DNA of 64,000 nt. It comes from Monocercomonoides exilis. Taxonomy: Eukaryota > Preaxostyla > Oxymonadida > Polymastigidae. The stretch covers positions 124,001-188,000 of the forward strand of contig LSRY02000018.1 of assembly GCA_001643675.2 (NCBI GenBank). Direction: 5' to 3'. The position numbers and the translations under genes are program-made. Positions within the stretch are counted from its first letter, which is position 1. Every line of letters starts with the position of its first letter. The notes below the pieces were generated by a model. That model had not been told where the DNA came from. It saw only the letters and a list, made by a program, of their open reading frames with translations, and ran no database searches. This document shows, piece after piece, positions 44,821-56,907 of the stretch.

Positions 44821-45060
44821 TAGGAAAAATATGTGGCTGAACCTTTTTTGAAATCATTCTTTCGTTCGAGTTTTGATCAAATTATTAATCTCAATGGGAT
44901 TTTGAAAAAAATGAACTTCTACGGGGCAAACATTCTGCATTTGATAATGTTTTTAAGAATAATTAATCTTTTTCAAAATCCCATTGAAATATAAATCTTG
45001 ATCTTAACTCGAACGAATGTTAGATTTCAAAAAGGATCAGCCATATTTTTGAATAACCTA
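44821..45060. repeat. Hairpin MITE, about 240 bp
   Basis: Imperfect inverted arms of roughly 90 bp (left around 'ATATGTGGCTGAACC' and 'TCGTTCGAGTT', right around 'AACTCGAACGAATG' and 'GGATCAGCCATAT'), separated by about 55 bp. No ORF. Confidence 0.6.
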
Positions 45061-45372
45061 ATGAAAAGATCAGAATTTTGATCACATTTTTTGAATAACA
45101 ATACAAGAATTCTTTTTATCCAATAAGTTTTCGTTTCTTTGGTGATAATAAACAAAGCCCCATTTTTTTCAATATGAAAATAAATTTTTTCCTTTTCGAA
45201 TTCAATTCAAATAAAAAAATTTTTTTATCAAAATGAAAGAATTTTTTTACAAAATAAAAATGCACTGTTTTTCAAATATTGAGAAACAAAAAGCACAAAT
45301 GAAATAAAAATAAAGAGAATGTTTACAGCAAAACATAAGTTATTTATTCAACAAATCAAAAAATTTTTCTTT

Positions 45373-45634
45373 TGTGTGATCATAATTGAGATCATATTTT
45401 TTCGTTCAAAAATTTCGGTTCAATAATTTCGTTTTGAATTTTTGTTTTTAAACTCAGATATGTGATAACTCTATATGAAGAATATCTCTTTCAAATATTT
45501 GCATCAACTGCTGGTTTTTAAAAACGATTGAAAAACATTGACATTTGATGGTTAATTATTTTGCTAATGAAATTGAGTTTTCAAATATAAAACTATACCC
45601 CAGAAAAAGTTATGATTACAAAAATAATCACCCA
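45373..45634 (+). repeat. Diverged MITE copy of the GGGTGATTATTTT family
   Basis: About 260 bp. It shares 'ATCATATTTTTTCGTTCAAA' and 'AATTTCGGTTC' near the left end and 'AAAAAGTTATGATTAC' plus 'AAATAATCACCCA' at the right end with copies A and B at 18.3 and 19.5 kb, and has the same length. Confidence 0.55.
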
Positions 45635-46722
45635 TTTCAAAATTGAATTAATCTTTTTCGAAATCGAATTATTTTTTTTCGATTTTGAATTATTAATTCC
45701 TCATTTGAATTATTTTTTTCAGAAAATGAATTACAATTTTTCGAAATAGAATCATTTTTGGTGTATTATTTATGATCTTAAAACCTGCTAATTTTGAAAG
45801 ACAAGAACAAAATTTTCAAATGGTTAATATCATCAATTACGAAATAAAAGTTTTTCAATTGAACTTTTAAATATTTGTAAATGATTTTTTTATAAGATGA
45901 AACAATTTGTGTGTATATATCAATTTTTGAAAAGGATAGAAATATATTCTAATATTCATTTTTCTATTTGTTTGGTTCATTTTGAACGCACTGACTTTTT
46001 CTGTTAATGACAACAAATCAAGAACAAAGTCAATCACAAAAAACATGGGGGAAAATACAGTCTTTCAAGATTTTTATGCACAAGGCATTGAAAAATTGCT
46101 TTTCTCAAAGCTTTATTTCTTTTTCTCAGATTTTGAAATAAATTTGATTTTCATATCTGCAAACAGGCATCGTTGAAATCAAAACATATAGTGTTGTGAT
46201 ATTTGATGGATGTCAAAAAATGGACCCATTTTTATTGTGTTTTTTTGACATAAAAAAGTTCATCTGTTGTGCATAATTTTTCAATGAAAATGCCTGAAAC
46301 TTTATATTTTGCCCCACATCCAGATGTTTTGATTGGTTAATTTATGACTAATTCTTTTCAAGCTTTCACTTTCCTATTCGAAGTTATTCTCCTTTAAAGA
46401 AAACATCAATTGTTGAACGGTGTTGAATTGTTGTCTGTAAATTAGTATTATGTGAATAGAAAACAAATATTTCGAAAAGGAATGAATGAAAAATAATATT
46501 TTCGATTTGTATTTTAAAGAAATGGAAATGAATTGAACAATTATTCAGTTGTTGAAATTCTGCAAATAAACAAATATATTTAGTTCAACAGCTTAATAAA
46601 ATTAAAAAAAAAATTGTTGAAGAGAATTCCTTTGCAATTTTGAAAACAATATTTCATTTGCAAAAGTGGTGACAAACACAGCTCATTGAAATATTTCAGA
46701 GGATAATATGGCTAATTTATTC

Positions 46723-46938
46723 TTGAAAACTTCCTTTTGTAAAATTTTTAAATAAAATAAATATTTCATATTTTCATCAAATTTCTGTACCCACTTTAGC
46801 TGCTTTTCTCAAAGTGAAATAATAACATTTTTAAGGTTCTGTTTCCATTTCAGTGAAGTTTTGAAAGTGGGAACAGAAATTTGATGAAAATATGAAATAT
46901 TTATTTTATTTGAAAATGAAACAAAAGGAAGTTTTCAA
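46723..46938. repeat. Hairpin MITE, about 216 bp
   Basis: Inverted arms of about 75 bp: TTGAAAACTTCCTTTTGT at the left outer end pairs with ACAAAAGGAAGTTTTCAA at the right, and the inner 'AAATTTCTGTACCCAC' pairs with 'GTGGGAACAGAAATTT'. The loop is about 70 bp. Confidence 0.7.
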
Positions 46939-46968
46939 AAAAAAAAAAAAAAATAAGATATATGGATT

Positions 46969-47187
46969 TTAAATTTTTTTTCTCAATTCTATTGAAAGCT
47001 CTTCAGCAAATGTGTTCAAAATGTTGGACAGAGATTCATATAAATCGACATTTTCTAATCTGTTTGATAATTTTGTTGATGGAATGATATTCAGTCTCAA
47101 CTGAATATTATCACATCGTATATTATCAACATCGTTCATAGTCACATTTTTCCATACACGGACATTTTTTGCTTGTTTTTCATTCAT
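46969..47187 (-). CDS. Possible small ORF, unknown
   Basis: 72 residues with its own ATG, hydrophilic and protein-like ('NVDLYESLSNILNTFAEE'), just beside a hairpin MITE. There is no recognisable domain or supporting context; it may be a transposon accessory ORF or chance. Confidence 0.22.
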   Translation of the reverse strand: MNEKQAKNVRVWKNVTMNDVDNIRCDNIQLRLNIIPSTKLSNRLENVDLYESLSNILNTFAEELSIELRKKI

Positions 47188-47616
47188 TTTTCATCGCATA
47201 TAATCACAGTGATGAAAATATATAATCACATTTTACATTATAATGGGTGATTTTTTCAATGAATAATCGATTTTTTGATCAAAAATTCCGATTTTTCGCT
47301 TTTTCAAAAATGTGCTCAAATAAGTCAAAATAATATGTATCTATGAAAAAAATTGTTCAAGCAAGTGAAAATAATGTGTTTGTGTAGAATTTTTGAAAAT
47401 GAAAAAATCGACACAAATTTTATTTATAAATTAATTAATTTTTATTTTTTTCTGTGTAAAGTCTCATCGTGTATAATCACAATCGGATATAGTCACAAAA
47501 AGTTGTGCAAAAACCGATGTGATTATATCCGGTTTAGACTGAGAAATAAAAATACATCAAATGCGTTTCGAAAAATTATTATATTATTCTATTGGATTTT
47601 TTGATCAAAATAGATA

Positions 47617-48596
47617 CACCAAAAATTATTCAAAGTCGAAAAACTTTCAACCAAAGTCGAAAAACTTTCAAACGAAATCGAAAATTATTATTCAAAGTCG
47701 GAAAACTTTCATTCGAAGTCGAAAGTTTTCATTCGAGGTCGAAAAAGTTTCATTCAAAGTCGAAAATTATTATTCAAAGTCGAAAAAGTTGCAAACGAAA
47801 TCGAAAAACTTTCAATCGAAATCGAAAAACTTTCAAACAAAGTCGAAAGTTCGAAAAACTTCAAATAGAAAGATAAGTTGGCAAAAATCAATAAAAATCA
47901 AAATTCATTTTTTTTATTAAAATATCAACTGTGCTTGTTATTTTAATGATTTTTCATCTCTTTTTCATACATATTTTTGTGCTTCCTTTGTCCAATTGCA
48001 AATTTGAAAAACATAAGAGGAATTTAAACATATTTTTGTCTCATATCAATTGAAAGCACACTTCTTCACAGAAAATTTGCAAAAGAAGATTATTGTTTTT
48101 TTAACCAATTATATGGAGAATGAAGAATACAGTTTTGAATCTCTTTTTTCGTGTTCTTTCATAACAAAAAACTCATTTCTAATTGAAGGAAACTAATGTC
48201 AAAAATATTGTTTCGAGTTAATTTTTGAGTTTATTTTGGTTCAAAATCTTCATCTTTTGCAGAAATCAACAACGCAAACATTGTTGATGATATTTCCAAA
48301 AACAAATAAATATTATTATCTTTTGTTGAATACTTTTTATTTAATGTTTATGTTTTTTGGAAATTTTCGATTTCGATTGAAAGTTTTTCGATTTCGTTTG
48401 CAACTTTTTCGACTTTGAATAATAATTTTCGACTTTGAATGAAACTTTTTCGACCTCGAATGAAAACTTTCGACTTCGAATGAAAGTTTTCCGACTTTGA
48501 ATAATAATTTTCGATTTCGTTTGAAAGTTTTTCGACTTTGGTTGAAAGTTTTTCGATTTTGATTGAAAGTTTTTCGACTTTGAATTATTTTTGGTG
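47617..48596. mobile_element. 980-bp foldback element with internally repetitive TIRs, TA-flanked
   Basis: Ends CACCAAAAATTATTC and its inverse, flanked by TA (47615-47616 and 48597-48598). Each arm is about 215-240 bp and built from about ten tandem variants of a motif like AAAGTCGAAAAACTTTC, alternating with AAATCGAAAATTATTATTC. The arms are nearly identical in inverted orientation; the right arm has about one extra unit. The spacer of roughly 500 bp has no convincing gene. Confidence 0.75.
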
Positions 48597-48704
48597 TAAT
48601 TCGGTCAACAATAAAATTTCTTGGAAATGATTGAATGGTCGAAACTTGTCCTGCATCATTAACGCAATACAGCGCATTTTGAAAAAGAAGGATATCTTCG
48701 AATC

Positions 48705-48962
48705 ATGACAGAAAAAACAAATACGAAGTATTCTATAGAATTTTGTTTCTTTCTTTGTCTTTCATCGCTGTTGTCCGAATCATTTGTTTTATCCTCTTTA
48801 AAACTTGATAATGATATGTGGGAAAATATTAAGCTTCAGGCATATTCATTGAAAAATTATGCACTTTTCATTGACTATTTCATATCAAAAAACACAATAA
48901 AAATGGGTCATTTATTTGACATTCGTGAAATATTGGAAAACTTAATGTTATTATATCAATGA
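48705..48962 (+). CDS. Possible small ORF, unknown
   Basis: 85 residues with its own ATG and TGA, beginning 107 bp beyond the foldback element. The first third is hydrophobic (Leu/Phe-rich) and the rest is helical and polar. No family recognised and no neighbouring genes, so support is weak. Confidence 0.25.
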   Translation: MTEKTNTKYSIEFCFFLCLSSLLSESFVLSSLKLDNDMWENIKLQAYSLKNYALFIDYFISKNTIKMGHLFDIREILENLMLLYQ

Positions 48963-50120
48963 TGTTTGTTCACAGATTTGAAAATCAAATTTATTTTGAA
49001 ATCTGGTAAAGTTAAAAAATGTTATAAGTGAAACAAATTTTTCATGCTTTGTGCATAAAAAGCATGAAAGTCCATATATTCCCCCATATGTGAGATTGTT
49101 TTTATCCAAATCATTTGTTCACAAAAAATCAGTAATTTTGAATGAACTTTTTTCCTTCAAAAAATGGGTAATAAGTTGTTTTAATCAATATTGAAATATC
49201 CACATTTCACGTCATTATCACCACATTCAAAATATCAGAAAAACATGAAAAACAGAATGATGTCATCATAACAAGAAGACTGTTTCCAAAGAAAGAGAGA
49301 TTGGTGATATGTCATTTCATTCAAAAAATAAAGCAAATTTATTTGTCAGTCACATGGGGAATAAAACCATCTAAATTCACATTGAATAAAATTCAAACTA
49401 TTATTTCAATGACAACAAAAATTTTGACATTATTTATATTTTTGATGATTTGGATATTTGATCGTGTTCATCAGAGTGGAAATGAAAATATGGGTGATTT
49501 TTTTTGATATCATAAAAAATTCCTACGTTTGATCATAAAAAATTTTCATTAAGGGCAGGGTTGAATCGAAAATATTTTTGAAAAATAATGCGAAAATATA
49601 CATTAATATATTGCTAACATAATTTATTTGTTCATTTAAATTTGTTTACAATTGTTTTTATTTCAAATTTTGAAAAAAATATAAAAATTTTATTGGAAAA
49701 CATCGATAATTCAATAAACGCAACAAAACAAAAGTTTACTTATTTTTCAAACATGTCAACAATAATCACAATACATAATCAATCAATTTTTTAAATAAAA
49801 ACTTGTTTTTTGAGTTATAACAAAAATATTTTAAAATTGATTAACAGATCATAAAACTTTTGTTAATAACAATCAATATTCAATAATAAACATTGAAAAA
49901 GAAAATAGAAACTCAAGATATTTATCAAATATGTAATTGTTGATTGTTAATTTTTGTTTAAAACCTTTTAATACTTAAAAAAAGTTATCTTGATAAATTG
50001 ACCAAAGTTATTTGAAAAAAATTACAGAGTTAGAATTCAAAAAATGAAAAGAAAATACAAAAAAATCTGTTTCAGATACTTCAAAATATATTGATGAACA
50101 GCCGCCTTTATTTCTTAACT
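48963..50120. other. AT-rich sequence, no gene seen
   Basis: Very AT-rich. A block 'GGGTGATTTTTTTTGATATC' at 49493 resembles one end of the 258-bp MITE family, without a clear partner end. Confidence 0.4.
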
Positions 50121-50479
50121 ATTATCCACTTCTGAGGTATCGCCTTCCTTTTTCGCTGAATCCATCTTTCATTGTTTCTCTTTCATCTGATCTGCTTTTG
50201 GCTCGCTGCTCCTTTTCAAAACGAACTTCCCTATCAAACCTTTCATATGTGACTGCGGAGGCAGCATATCTCTCATATTCTTTTCCTCTTTTCTCGCTGG
50301 CGTTGCCCTCTGGATCACCTGCCCCATGCTCCAAATAGCCTTCAATGTGGACATTGCTATTATTTCCATCATCTTTGGTTGAGGGACTGAGAGGTTTTTT
50401 CGTTTGATGGGAGAAAATTTGACATTGATTGTTCTAACGAGGCGTTTGCATTTTGCACCTTAAGATAATCAGAACAACA

Positions 50480-50960
50480 CGTGCAGGCTTGTATTTTCAC
50501 TTGGAACATCTGCAGCTGCACAATTGAAGGAGGCATCAACCTGGTTGTTTTCTTCATCAGCCCTGCTGACGCACCTACCATCCCACTCTCCGTCATCAAA
50601 CTCCGCTTCGCCTTCAATGACGCCTTCCTCGGAAAGGATCTCTTTCTCCGATGCTCCTCCATCAACGCCCAGATCAACGAGTGACCCTTTTCCCTCAACT
50701 TCACCCAGCCCTCTATCACCATCAACACCTCCATCTGCGGCTCAGACTCTTCCCATTCCAATCCCACCTCGACATTAACATCCTTCCCTTTCATCACATT
50801 TTGACACGCCCTCCGAATATTCGTCTTCCAACACGCGCGCTATCTGCTAAATCCAATTCGAGTCAGTCACTGGATGTCTTGTTCTTGTTCGCTTCACCAC
50901 AGATATTTCGTTTTTGTTGAGTTTCTCAACGCTTCACACAAATAAAAGACGGATCGCCTT
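50480..50960 (+). pseudogene. Decayed fragment of a beta-helix surface protein
   Basis: The plus-strand translation shows the family's repeat-boundary features: 'CSCTIEGG', then 'LGKDLFLRCSSINAQINE' and, after an in-frame stop, 'FSLNFTQPS' and 'CGSDSSHSNP'. This parallels 'CKCRGYGGG', 'LGGKNVFVEAQDLSAVIN' in the intact gene at 32600-32750. Stops and lost frame follow. It is a partial, dead copy; further faint similarity may extend to about 51500. Confidence 0.5.
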
Positions 50961-52556
50961 CAATTCCTCCTTATCATCCATGTACTATTCTGTCTTTAAC
51001 CTTGATAAATTATTTTTTGATGTATCTCTCCAACTTCTTTTCAATCACTAACCGGAACGTCCACATCAATTCCGCGTAGCTATATGCTTGCCAGGGAGCA
51101 CTTAACTTTTCCAAGCCTGCTTTTTGTGAACACACATCCTCCTGATTCTTTCTCTTCCGCATCATCCTCTCCGTTTTTAATGCCACCTCGTCCTCGCTCG
51201 TGTCTCAATAATGTCCAGCAATCAACCTTCTTGTTCGTCTTCTGATTCCATCTTTCAACTCAATCAGCAAGATAGCTTCTTTAGCAAGTTCCTCTCTCTT
51301 TGACAACCATTTTGCTGAACCAGTTCGTCATCAACACGCTTTTTCATGTCATAAAAAAAACCCAATGGAACAAACAAACTTTGCTGCTGATCCAAAAAAG
51401 CTTTCCTCATTTATGCATTCGCAGCGGTGTTTTGTAATTGTCCCTTGACAACACCTGAAGCCTGCTCAGCAAACAGAGGAAATCCACAGTATTCACAAGG
51501 CTCTATCAGCAACCGATCAGAAAGGAACAAATAAGAAACTATCCATGAGACCCTAAATTCAAATGAATGCATTTGAAAATGGGATTTTTCTGTTATCCTT
51601 TTCCTGAGTCACACAACTGTCACAGTCTTTTCAGTTAAATGAAGCGTGTTCCTCCAACAACTGTTTGTTCACCAATAACAAGGCCACGACACACAATTAT
51701 TGCTATCGAAGCGGAAACAACACACAGTCATATGCGTGAATGTTCAACCTTTTTTCACTCTGACGATGAACAGGAATTCCAACTTTTTTCTTCATATGGC
51801 TCCTCATTTACCGATATGCTTTTCACTGCGTGGATGATCAGTGCCTTTCCTATCTCTTCGTTGTTGATCTCTTTATAAATCAGGAAAAATCCACAGACAG
51901 AATGATTCAAATAAATAACAATTGCACCTTTCTCAGTTGTAGTATTACGTCCTGGCTCTTCTTCGTCTTCTGTTCCAGCTTCTCCCATTTTCCAGTTAAC
52001 TTCTTTCTTTTTTATCTCTTCAATTTTTTTCAATCCGATTTCCATTCATCATTCATTGTGAAAACAACTCTTTTCGTCTCTTTCTCTCAATACTCATCAT
52101 TAACTTATAAATCTTTTTCGCATTATTATCTGTTTCATTTCTTCAGAAATGACCATCATCTTCATTTCAATTATTATTTCTTGTGCACATGCGAAAAATA
52201 AAGAAATTCAATCAGTTCAAGTGAATAATGATGACGATGAAGGTGTGTGTGATATGTTTTCACTGCACAAGAAGAAGAAGACGACGAAGAAGAAGCTTTC
52301 AAATTGAACAATGAAAAACAAATTCGCACTTAAACTTGGAGTTTTCTTCGAATGTTTTAGTTCTTTTGAAATACAACTCTCTTTTTCATCTTCTTCTTTT
52401 GTTGTTCTTTTGAATAAGTTAAGTTGTCTGAAATATCATCTTCTCCTTTTTCAACAGATAAAAAAGGAATTTTATTGGGAAGCACATCTGCACAGCTTCC
52501 AAAATAAACTGCCTGCCGATCAAAAGATAGATCATCTCAAATTAACAGCATCTTCA
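50961..52556. other. Decayed sequence, no intact gene
   Basis: Mixed-frame, protein-like scraps (for example minus 51755-52045, with 'LIIHAVKSISVNEEPYEE'), but none can be joined. It may continue the surface-protein relic or belong to another dead gene. Confidence 0.25.
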
Positions 52557-52925
52557 TTACACAACAAAAAAATGCGATTCTGTATTCTCCCTCATCCACA
52601 CATTTCTCTGCTTCGCTCCACTTTTGAAGTTCGATTCGTTTCTTTCAATCTTCATCTTTTTCAGATACGAGGCAAATGCCTTTCGCTTCTTCTCAGCCTG
52701 CTCCAGTTCCTTCTTCCGTTCGTCTTCGAACCTTTCCCGCTCTTTCTCTGAGTTCTCTTGCTCTTCTTCCAGCAGCTCCTCTCTCTCCTTCTCTGTCTCT
52801 TTCTTCTGCATCTTCTCCATCTTCTGCCGCATCGCTTTCTCCAATTCAACTCGTTCGATGCGGCTTGGAATAGCCGACAATTTTGGCTCAGGAAAGCACA
52901 TTGACGAAGAAGGAACGGGATGCAA
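52557..52925 (-). CDS. Charged coiled-coil fragment, unknown
   Basis: 122 residues on the minus strand, strongly coiled-coil-like (Glu/Lys/Arg heptads, 'RIERVELEKAMRQKMEKM' and 'KKELEQAEKKRKAFASYL'). There is no domain to name. It shares orientation with three other minus-strand coding-like pieces up to 54762, so all may be exons or remains of one gene; the joints are not resolvable. Confidence 0.33.
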   Translation of the reverse strand: MHPVPSSSMCFPEPKLSAIPSRIERVELEKAMRQKMEKMQKKETEKEREELLEEEQENSEKERERFEDERKKELEQAEKKRKAFASYLKKMKIERNESNFKSGAKQRNVWMRENTESHFFVV

Positions 52926-53358
52926 TATTTAATTGGTGAAAGTTAGGGTATAGGTGGAAGATGGAGATATAGATAACTTTGAAAAAGGAAGTGAAAGTGA
53001 TGGTGATGAAGAAGGAAAAGCATTATCAATGTGATTGTCATCAGATGGAATTTGTGAGGATAGAGAAGAAGATAAGATGATGATAAGGAAGAGAAGGAAG
53101 GAGAAGAAGAGAAGGATGCTGATCAAGTTGATTGGAGCGTTGACTGAAGAGTCTGATTCGGTCCAATTGACGTTGTGTCAACAGCATTTTGCTAATAAAA
53201 GGTGAGCTTTTCATTCTTTCTACTTCTCTTTCTCTTTCTTCTCTCAGTTTCCTTTCTTTTATTCACCTCAATCTTTCGTCAAATTTCATTCTCGCCTTCG
53301 TTCATTGCTCCTTTCACCACATCCTGTCTTTTTCTTCCTCCTTAAACCACTTGTCATT

Positions 53359-53703
53359 TCAAAGCGCAATGTGACATATAGATATCAGAATCAGTATTCT
53401 TTCTGGTGTCAGCAACGAATTTGGCGAAAGAAAAACTGTATTCTTTTTCTCCTCTTTCCTCCTCTTCATCCCTTCCAATGAAGCATGAATGATGTTTCGT
53501 GGATCCTTTGCGTGTTTGTTGGAACTTTGTGGAGAAATCAATGAAGAAATCTGAGGGGAAGATGAAGACGATTCCTGTGATTGAGAATTAGATGGGCTTA
53601 ATGCTTTGTTTGCAATTGTGTTCTTTGATCCGAAGGAATAATCTTCGTCTTCTTGGAACAGAACCATGTCATCCTTGCTGCATTTCGTCCTTTTCGCTGT
53701 CAT
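53359..53703 (-). CDS. Ser-rich coding-like ORF, unknown
   Basis: 114 residues starting at an ATG ('MTAKRTKCSKDDMVLFQEDE'), with a Ser/Gln linker and a basic 'LEGMKRRKEEKKN' stretch. The composition resembles the disordered regions of genuine proteins here. Its last residues look like read-in to an intron. Function unknown; possibly part of a gene with neighbouring minus-strand pieces. Confidence 0.33.
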   Translation of the reverse strand: MTAKRTKCSKDDMVLFQEDEDYSFGSKNTIANKALSPSNSQSQESSSSSPQISSLISPQSSNKHAKDPRNIIHASLEGMKRRKEEKKNTVFLSPNSLLTPERILILISICHIAL

Positions 53704-54189
53704 TTTGTCTTTTCCTTTGGATCACTGAAAAACGTTTTGTTGCTCTGGAAAAAGAAGAAGATGATGATGAAATCACTGAATACGTGTAACGAGCATGCCT
53801 GCCTTTCAACGAAGCTGACTTCTATGCTTCAGAATTGCTGCAATTCAGCTAGCTCAGCTCGCTTTTCCATCTCTCTTCTTCCTCTTTTTCTTCGACACAA
53901 AATTGCTCATTTCCTCTTTCATTTTTCCTCATTGCATTCTCCCCTACTGCTTCTGCTTCCTGCTTTTAAACAATTGAGCATTTAAATTCTTCATCTGAAA
54001 CGACATTTCCTGACAATTGTTATTCTTGGAAGTATTAAATAACAAAAGATGTTCTGCTTCCATCTTATGTCTCCAAATGGATCATTCTATCATCTTTTTT
54101 CTTTGAAGTTCCATCTTTCTCTGTCTATAAATATTTCTCATGTTCAATTCTTTTTCCTTTTTCTCTTTCTCTTTCATCACCTTATGAGC

Positions 54190-54762
54190 TTAATAATGTG
54201 CCTCCCTCCCCTTTTCCAGCTTCTTTTCCACATTCACCCTAATCTTCCCTCTCCTCTTCCTTTTCCTGCTCTGCGCTGCTTCAATCGATTTCATCTTTAT
54301 CTTCATTTGTTTCTCAGTTAAAAGCGGGATGATGCTTGAATTCTGGCTGAACCAAGATGTCTCCACACGCTTCTGCCCATTCCTTTTCACGCTTTTCCAC
54401 AACTTCACCCAATAGAATGCCATGTTTTACTTCTGGAATTGTTTATGCTTTCGTCCACCATCTTTAAACTTGTGCTCTTTGAATTGAGACTTCTGCTTTT
54501 TTTTTCATTCTTTATTTATTCTCACCAATGAATATTATTTTCTTCTTGTCTGCCCTTCTTCACTCCACTCTTCTCCTTTATTCTCTTGCGCTTTCTGCCT
54601 CTGCTCCTTATAGAACTCTTTCCACACTTTCTCTCTCCACTTCCTCGAAAAAATCATCTTGCTCATCTTCATTTCCCTCAATTTAGCTTTCATCTCTTCA
54701 AGATTCCTGTTTAGCTTTATCCTTATTTCCCGTGTATTCTTCCACTTTCTGCTCTTCTTCAT
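54190..54762 (-). pseudogene. Two basic coiled-coil-like minus-strand pieces, unknown
   Basis: The pieces are 54762-54535 ('LNRNLEEMKAKLREMKMSK') and 54423-54190 ('MAFYWVKLWKSVKRNGQKR'), both Lys/Arg/Glu-rich. They are separated by AT-rich sequence and by stops in all frames. They could be exons of the same gene as the two ORFs downstream on this strand, or decayed. The family is not recognised with confidence. Confidence 0.25.
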
Positions 54763-54956
54763 TTATTTTTGTTCTGTGTGTGGAGCTTATCCAGTACTTA
54801 ATACAGTTCTTTTCTTGATTTTTCTATCTTTCACACAATGCTTTTGTTCCGTGACATTTCATTTTTCCGATTCACTTCCTAATGAAAAAAGCAATTATAT
54901 ATATTGATAATAATTTCATATCACATTTTAACAACAATACAATAATTGATTTTTGA

Positions 54957-55552
54957 GTATTTTACAAATTGATAATAAAAACAAACTTTGTTAAAAATGA
55001 ACAACAGTTATCAAAGTCACATTGAATAGTCTTTCTGTTTGTTTCATCAAAAATTGTCTATGTTCCAAACAAAATAACCAGTTTCTAAACAAATAGGTCA
55101 AAAATCTTGTATTAATGAAAAATAACAACGATTTGTTCCAAACCTTTTATACAGCTTTGACATTATATGTCAAACGTTCTCGCATATTAAATATATAGAA
55201 TAACTGTAGAATAATGAGAAAAATCTTCGAAGACAGTGCATGGGAAACAATTCATTTCGCACAACACTTCATCCCAAATAAAAAATATGTTGAAAAACAA
55301 ATTATTACCAACTTTTTCCACTAACAGATTTTCAAAAAAAGCATCAGACATGTTTATTATTGTTATTTATCCACATTGAGCAAAATAGATCATGGTATTC
55401 TTAATGGCACCATTAATAATAATTTGTATTTTTTATGATCAAAAATTTCAAAAATTTTGAAAAATTTTTTATTTTTGTTTCAATTAATTTGTGAATATTA
55501 TTGCTTTATAAATGCAAACATGTCATCAGAAATTAGCTTTGAATTTTTTATT
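54957..55552 (+). repeat. Left terminal inverted repeat of the USP-transposase element
   Basis: Nearly perfect inverted match to 60762-61358, with scattered substitutions and weakening at the inner edge (55535-55552). AT-rich, with no ORF. Confidence 0.88.
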
Positions 55553-55734
55553 GTCAAATTTGTTTTCAAATATTAATTCAAAATTTTTATTTATTTTTTG
55601 AGCTTAAAAGTCTTTTTTTGTTATTATTTATCGAAATTTTTTTATTGAAAATTCAGTAATAATAATAAAAGTGGAGTTGTCATTTTTTTTATTTATTGGA
55701 AAAAATTCCATAATAAATTGTAATAATCACAAAA

Positions 55735-56272
55735 ATGTCATTTTCAAAACAGGAGTCAACTCTTAATTCACGATGCAACGTTCTGTGGAAAGAAATTCAA
55801 CGCATCGGTGGAGATGACGTTGATTCATTGCTCGTCTATTTGTTTTACAACTACAGAAAATCATCTTCAGTAATTAATGATTTACTGAAGTCCTTGAATG
55901 GTTTGGACTTCAAAATTTTTTGATTGTTTATAACTTTTATTTATTAATAATTATATTTATTTAATAATTTTACTTATTTTTTTGTTATTTAAAAAACTAA
56001 GAATATTACGAAATTCTTCTGAAAGATCTCTCAGTTGTGTACAAGAACGCACAATTACACACGCAAACGATGATCCTTCAAGCACTGACGCGCAACGCAT
56101 CATTATCTGAGCTTCTCGACTATGGATTTGACATCACTGAAGGAAAATATAATTATGCAAAACAAACTCTTACTAAAAACCAAGGATTTTTAATACCAGC
56201 ACAATTGCCTCACCCGCCATCATGCAAAAGTGGTTTGCATTTCATTTTATTAAAATTTCAATTTTTAGTGTT

Positions 56273-56314
<42 letters not shown>

Positions 56315-56876
56315 GTCTTGATGAACAAGATTGGGAAAAGGGCAACAATTGGATGTTGGCCCATTCCACAGAAGCATCAACGTCATTGCAATCAGCCAAA
56401 AAAAAACCAAAAAAGGTTCCTGATTACGAGCAGTACATAGAGGAATCTGCATGGGATGATATCATAATTACAGAAAAAAATAATACAAACAAAAAACAAT
56501 CTTTGTCATCGAAAAAAACAAATCAAAGAAGCGACGATGCCAATTTCATTCCATCTGTTACACCTTCTTCTTTAAATAAGACTCCTTCTCAAACAATAAA
56601 TAATCCAATCAGCACTCCACTTCGTTCTGAAAGAAAGACAACAAGAATTAAACAAAAAAATTCATTTCATCATCGTCATTCTTCTCCATCACCGATTCCA
56701 ATTCATAAACTTTGCAAAGAAAAAACAACCACATCATCATCATCATCATCACCATCCTCATCCTCATCATCAACACCACCACCTCCACAATCATTACCAT
56801 CATCATCACCATCCTCATCCTCATCATCATCTTCATCATCCTCATCATCTTCATCATCCTCATCATTATCATCATC

Positions 56877-56907
<31 letters not shown>

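Larger units (their letters stand above)
44546..45760. repeat. Diverged relic related to the 47.6-kb CACCAAAAAT element
   Basis: The left part has 'CACCAAATATAACACAAAAT' followed by CGAAAAAAATAATTC-type repeats; the right part (45640-45760) has the inverted form, ending 'CATTTTTGGTGTA'. The arms are imperfect and two other MITEs lie inside, so I treat this as a degraded nested copy. Confidence 0.35.

Noticed and set aside
54190-54423. INO80 DBINO-like domain
   Set aside because: A short 'YW-K…K' basic pattern was suggestive, but the match covers about 20 residues of a Lys/Arg-rich sequence and has no ATPase domain nearby.
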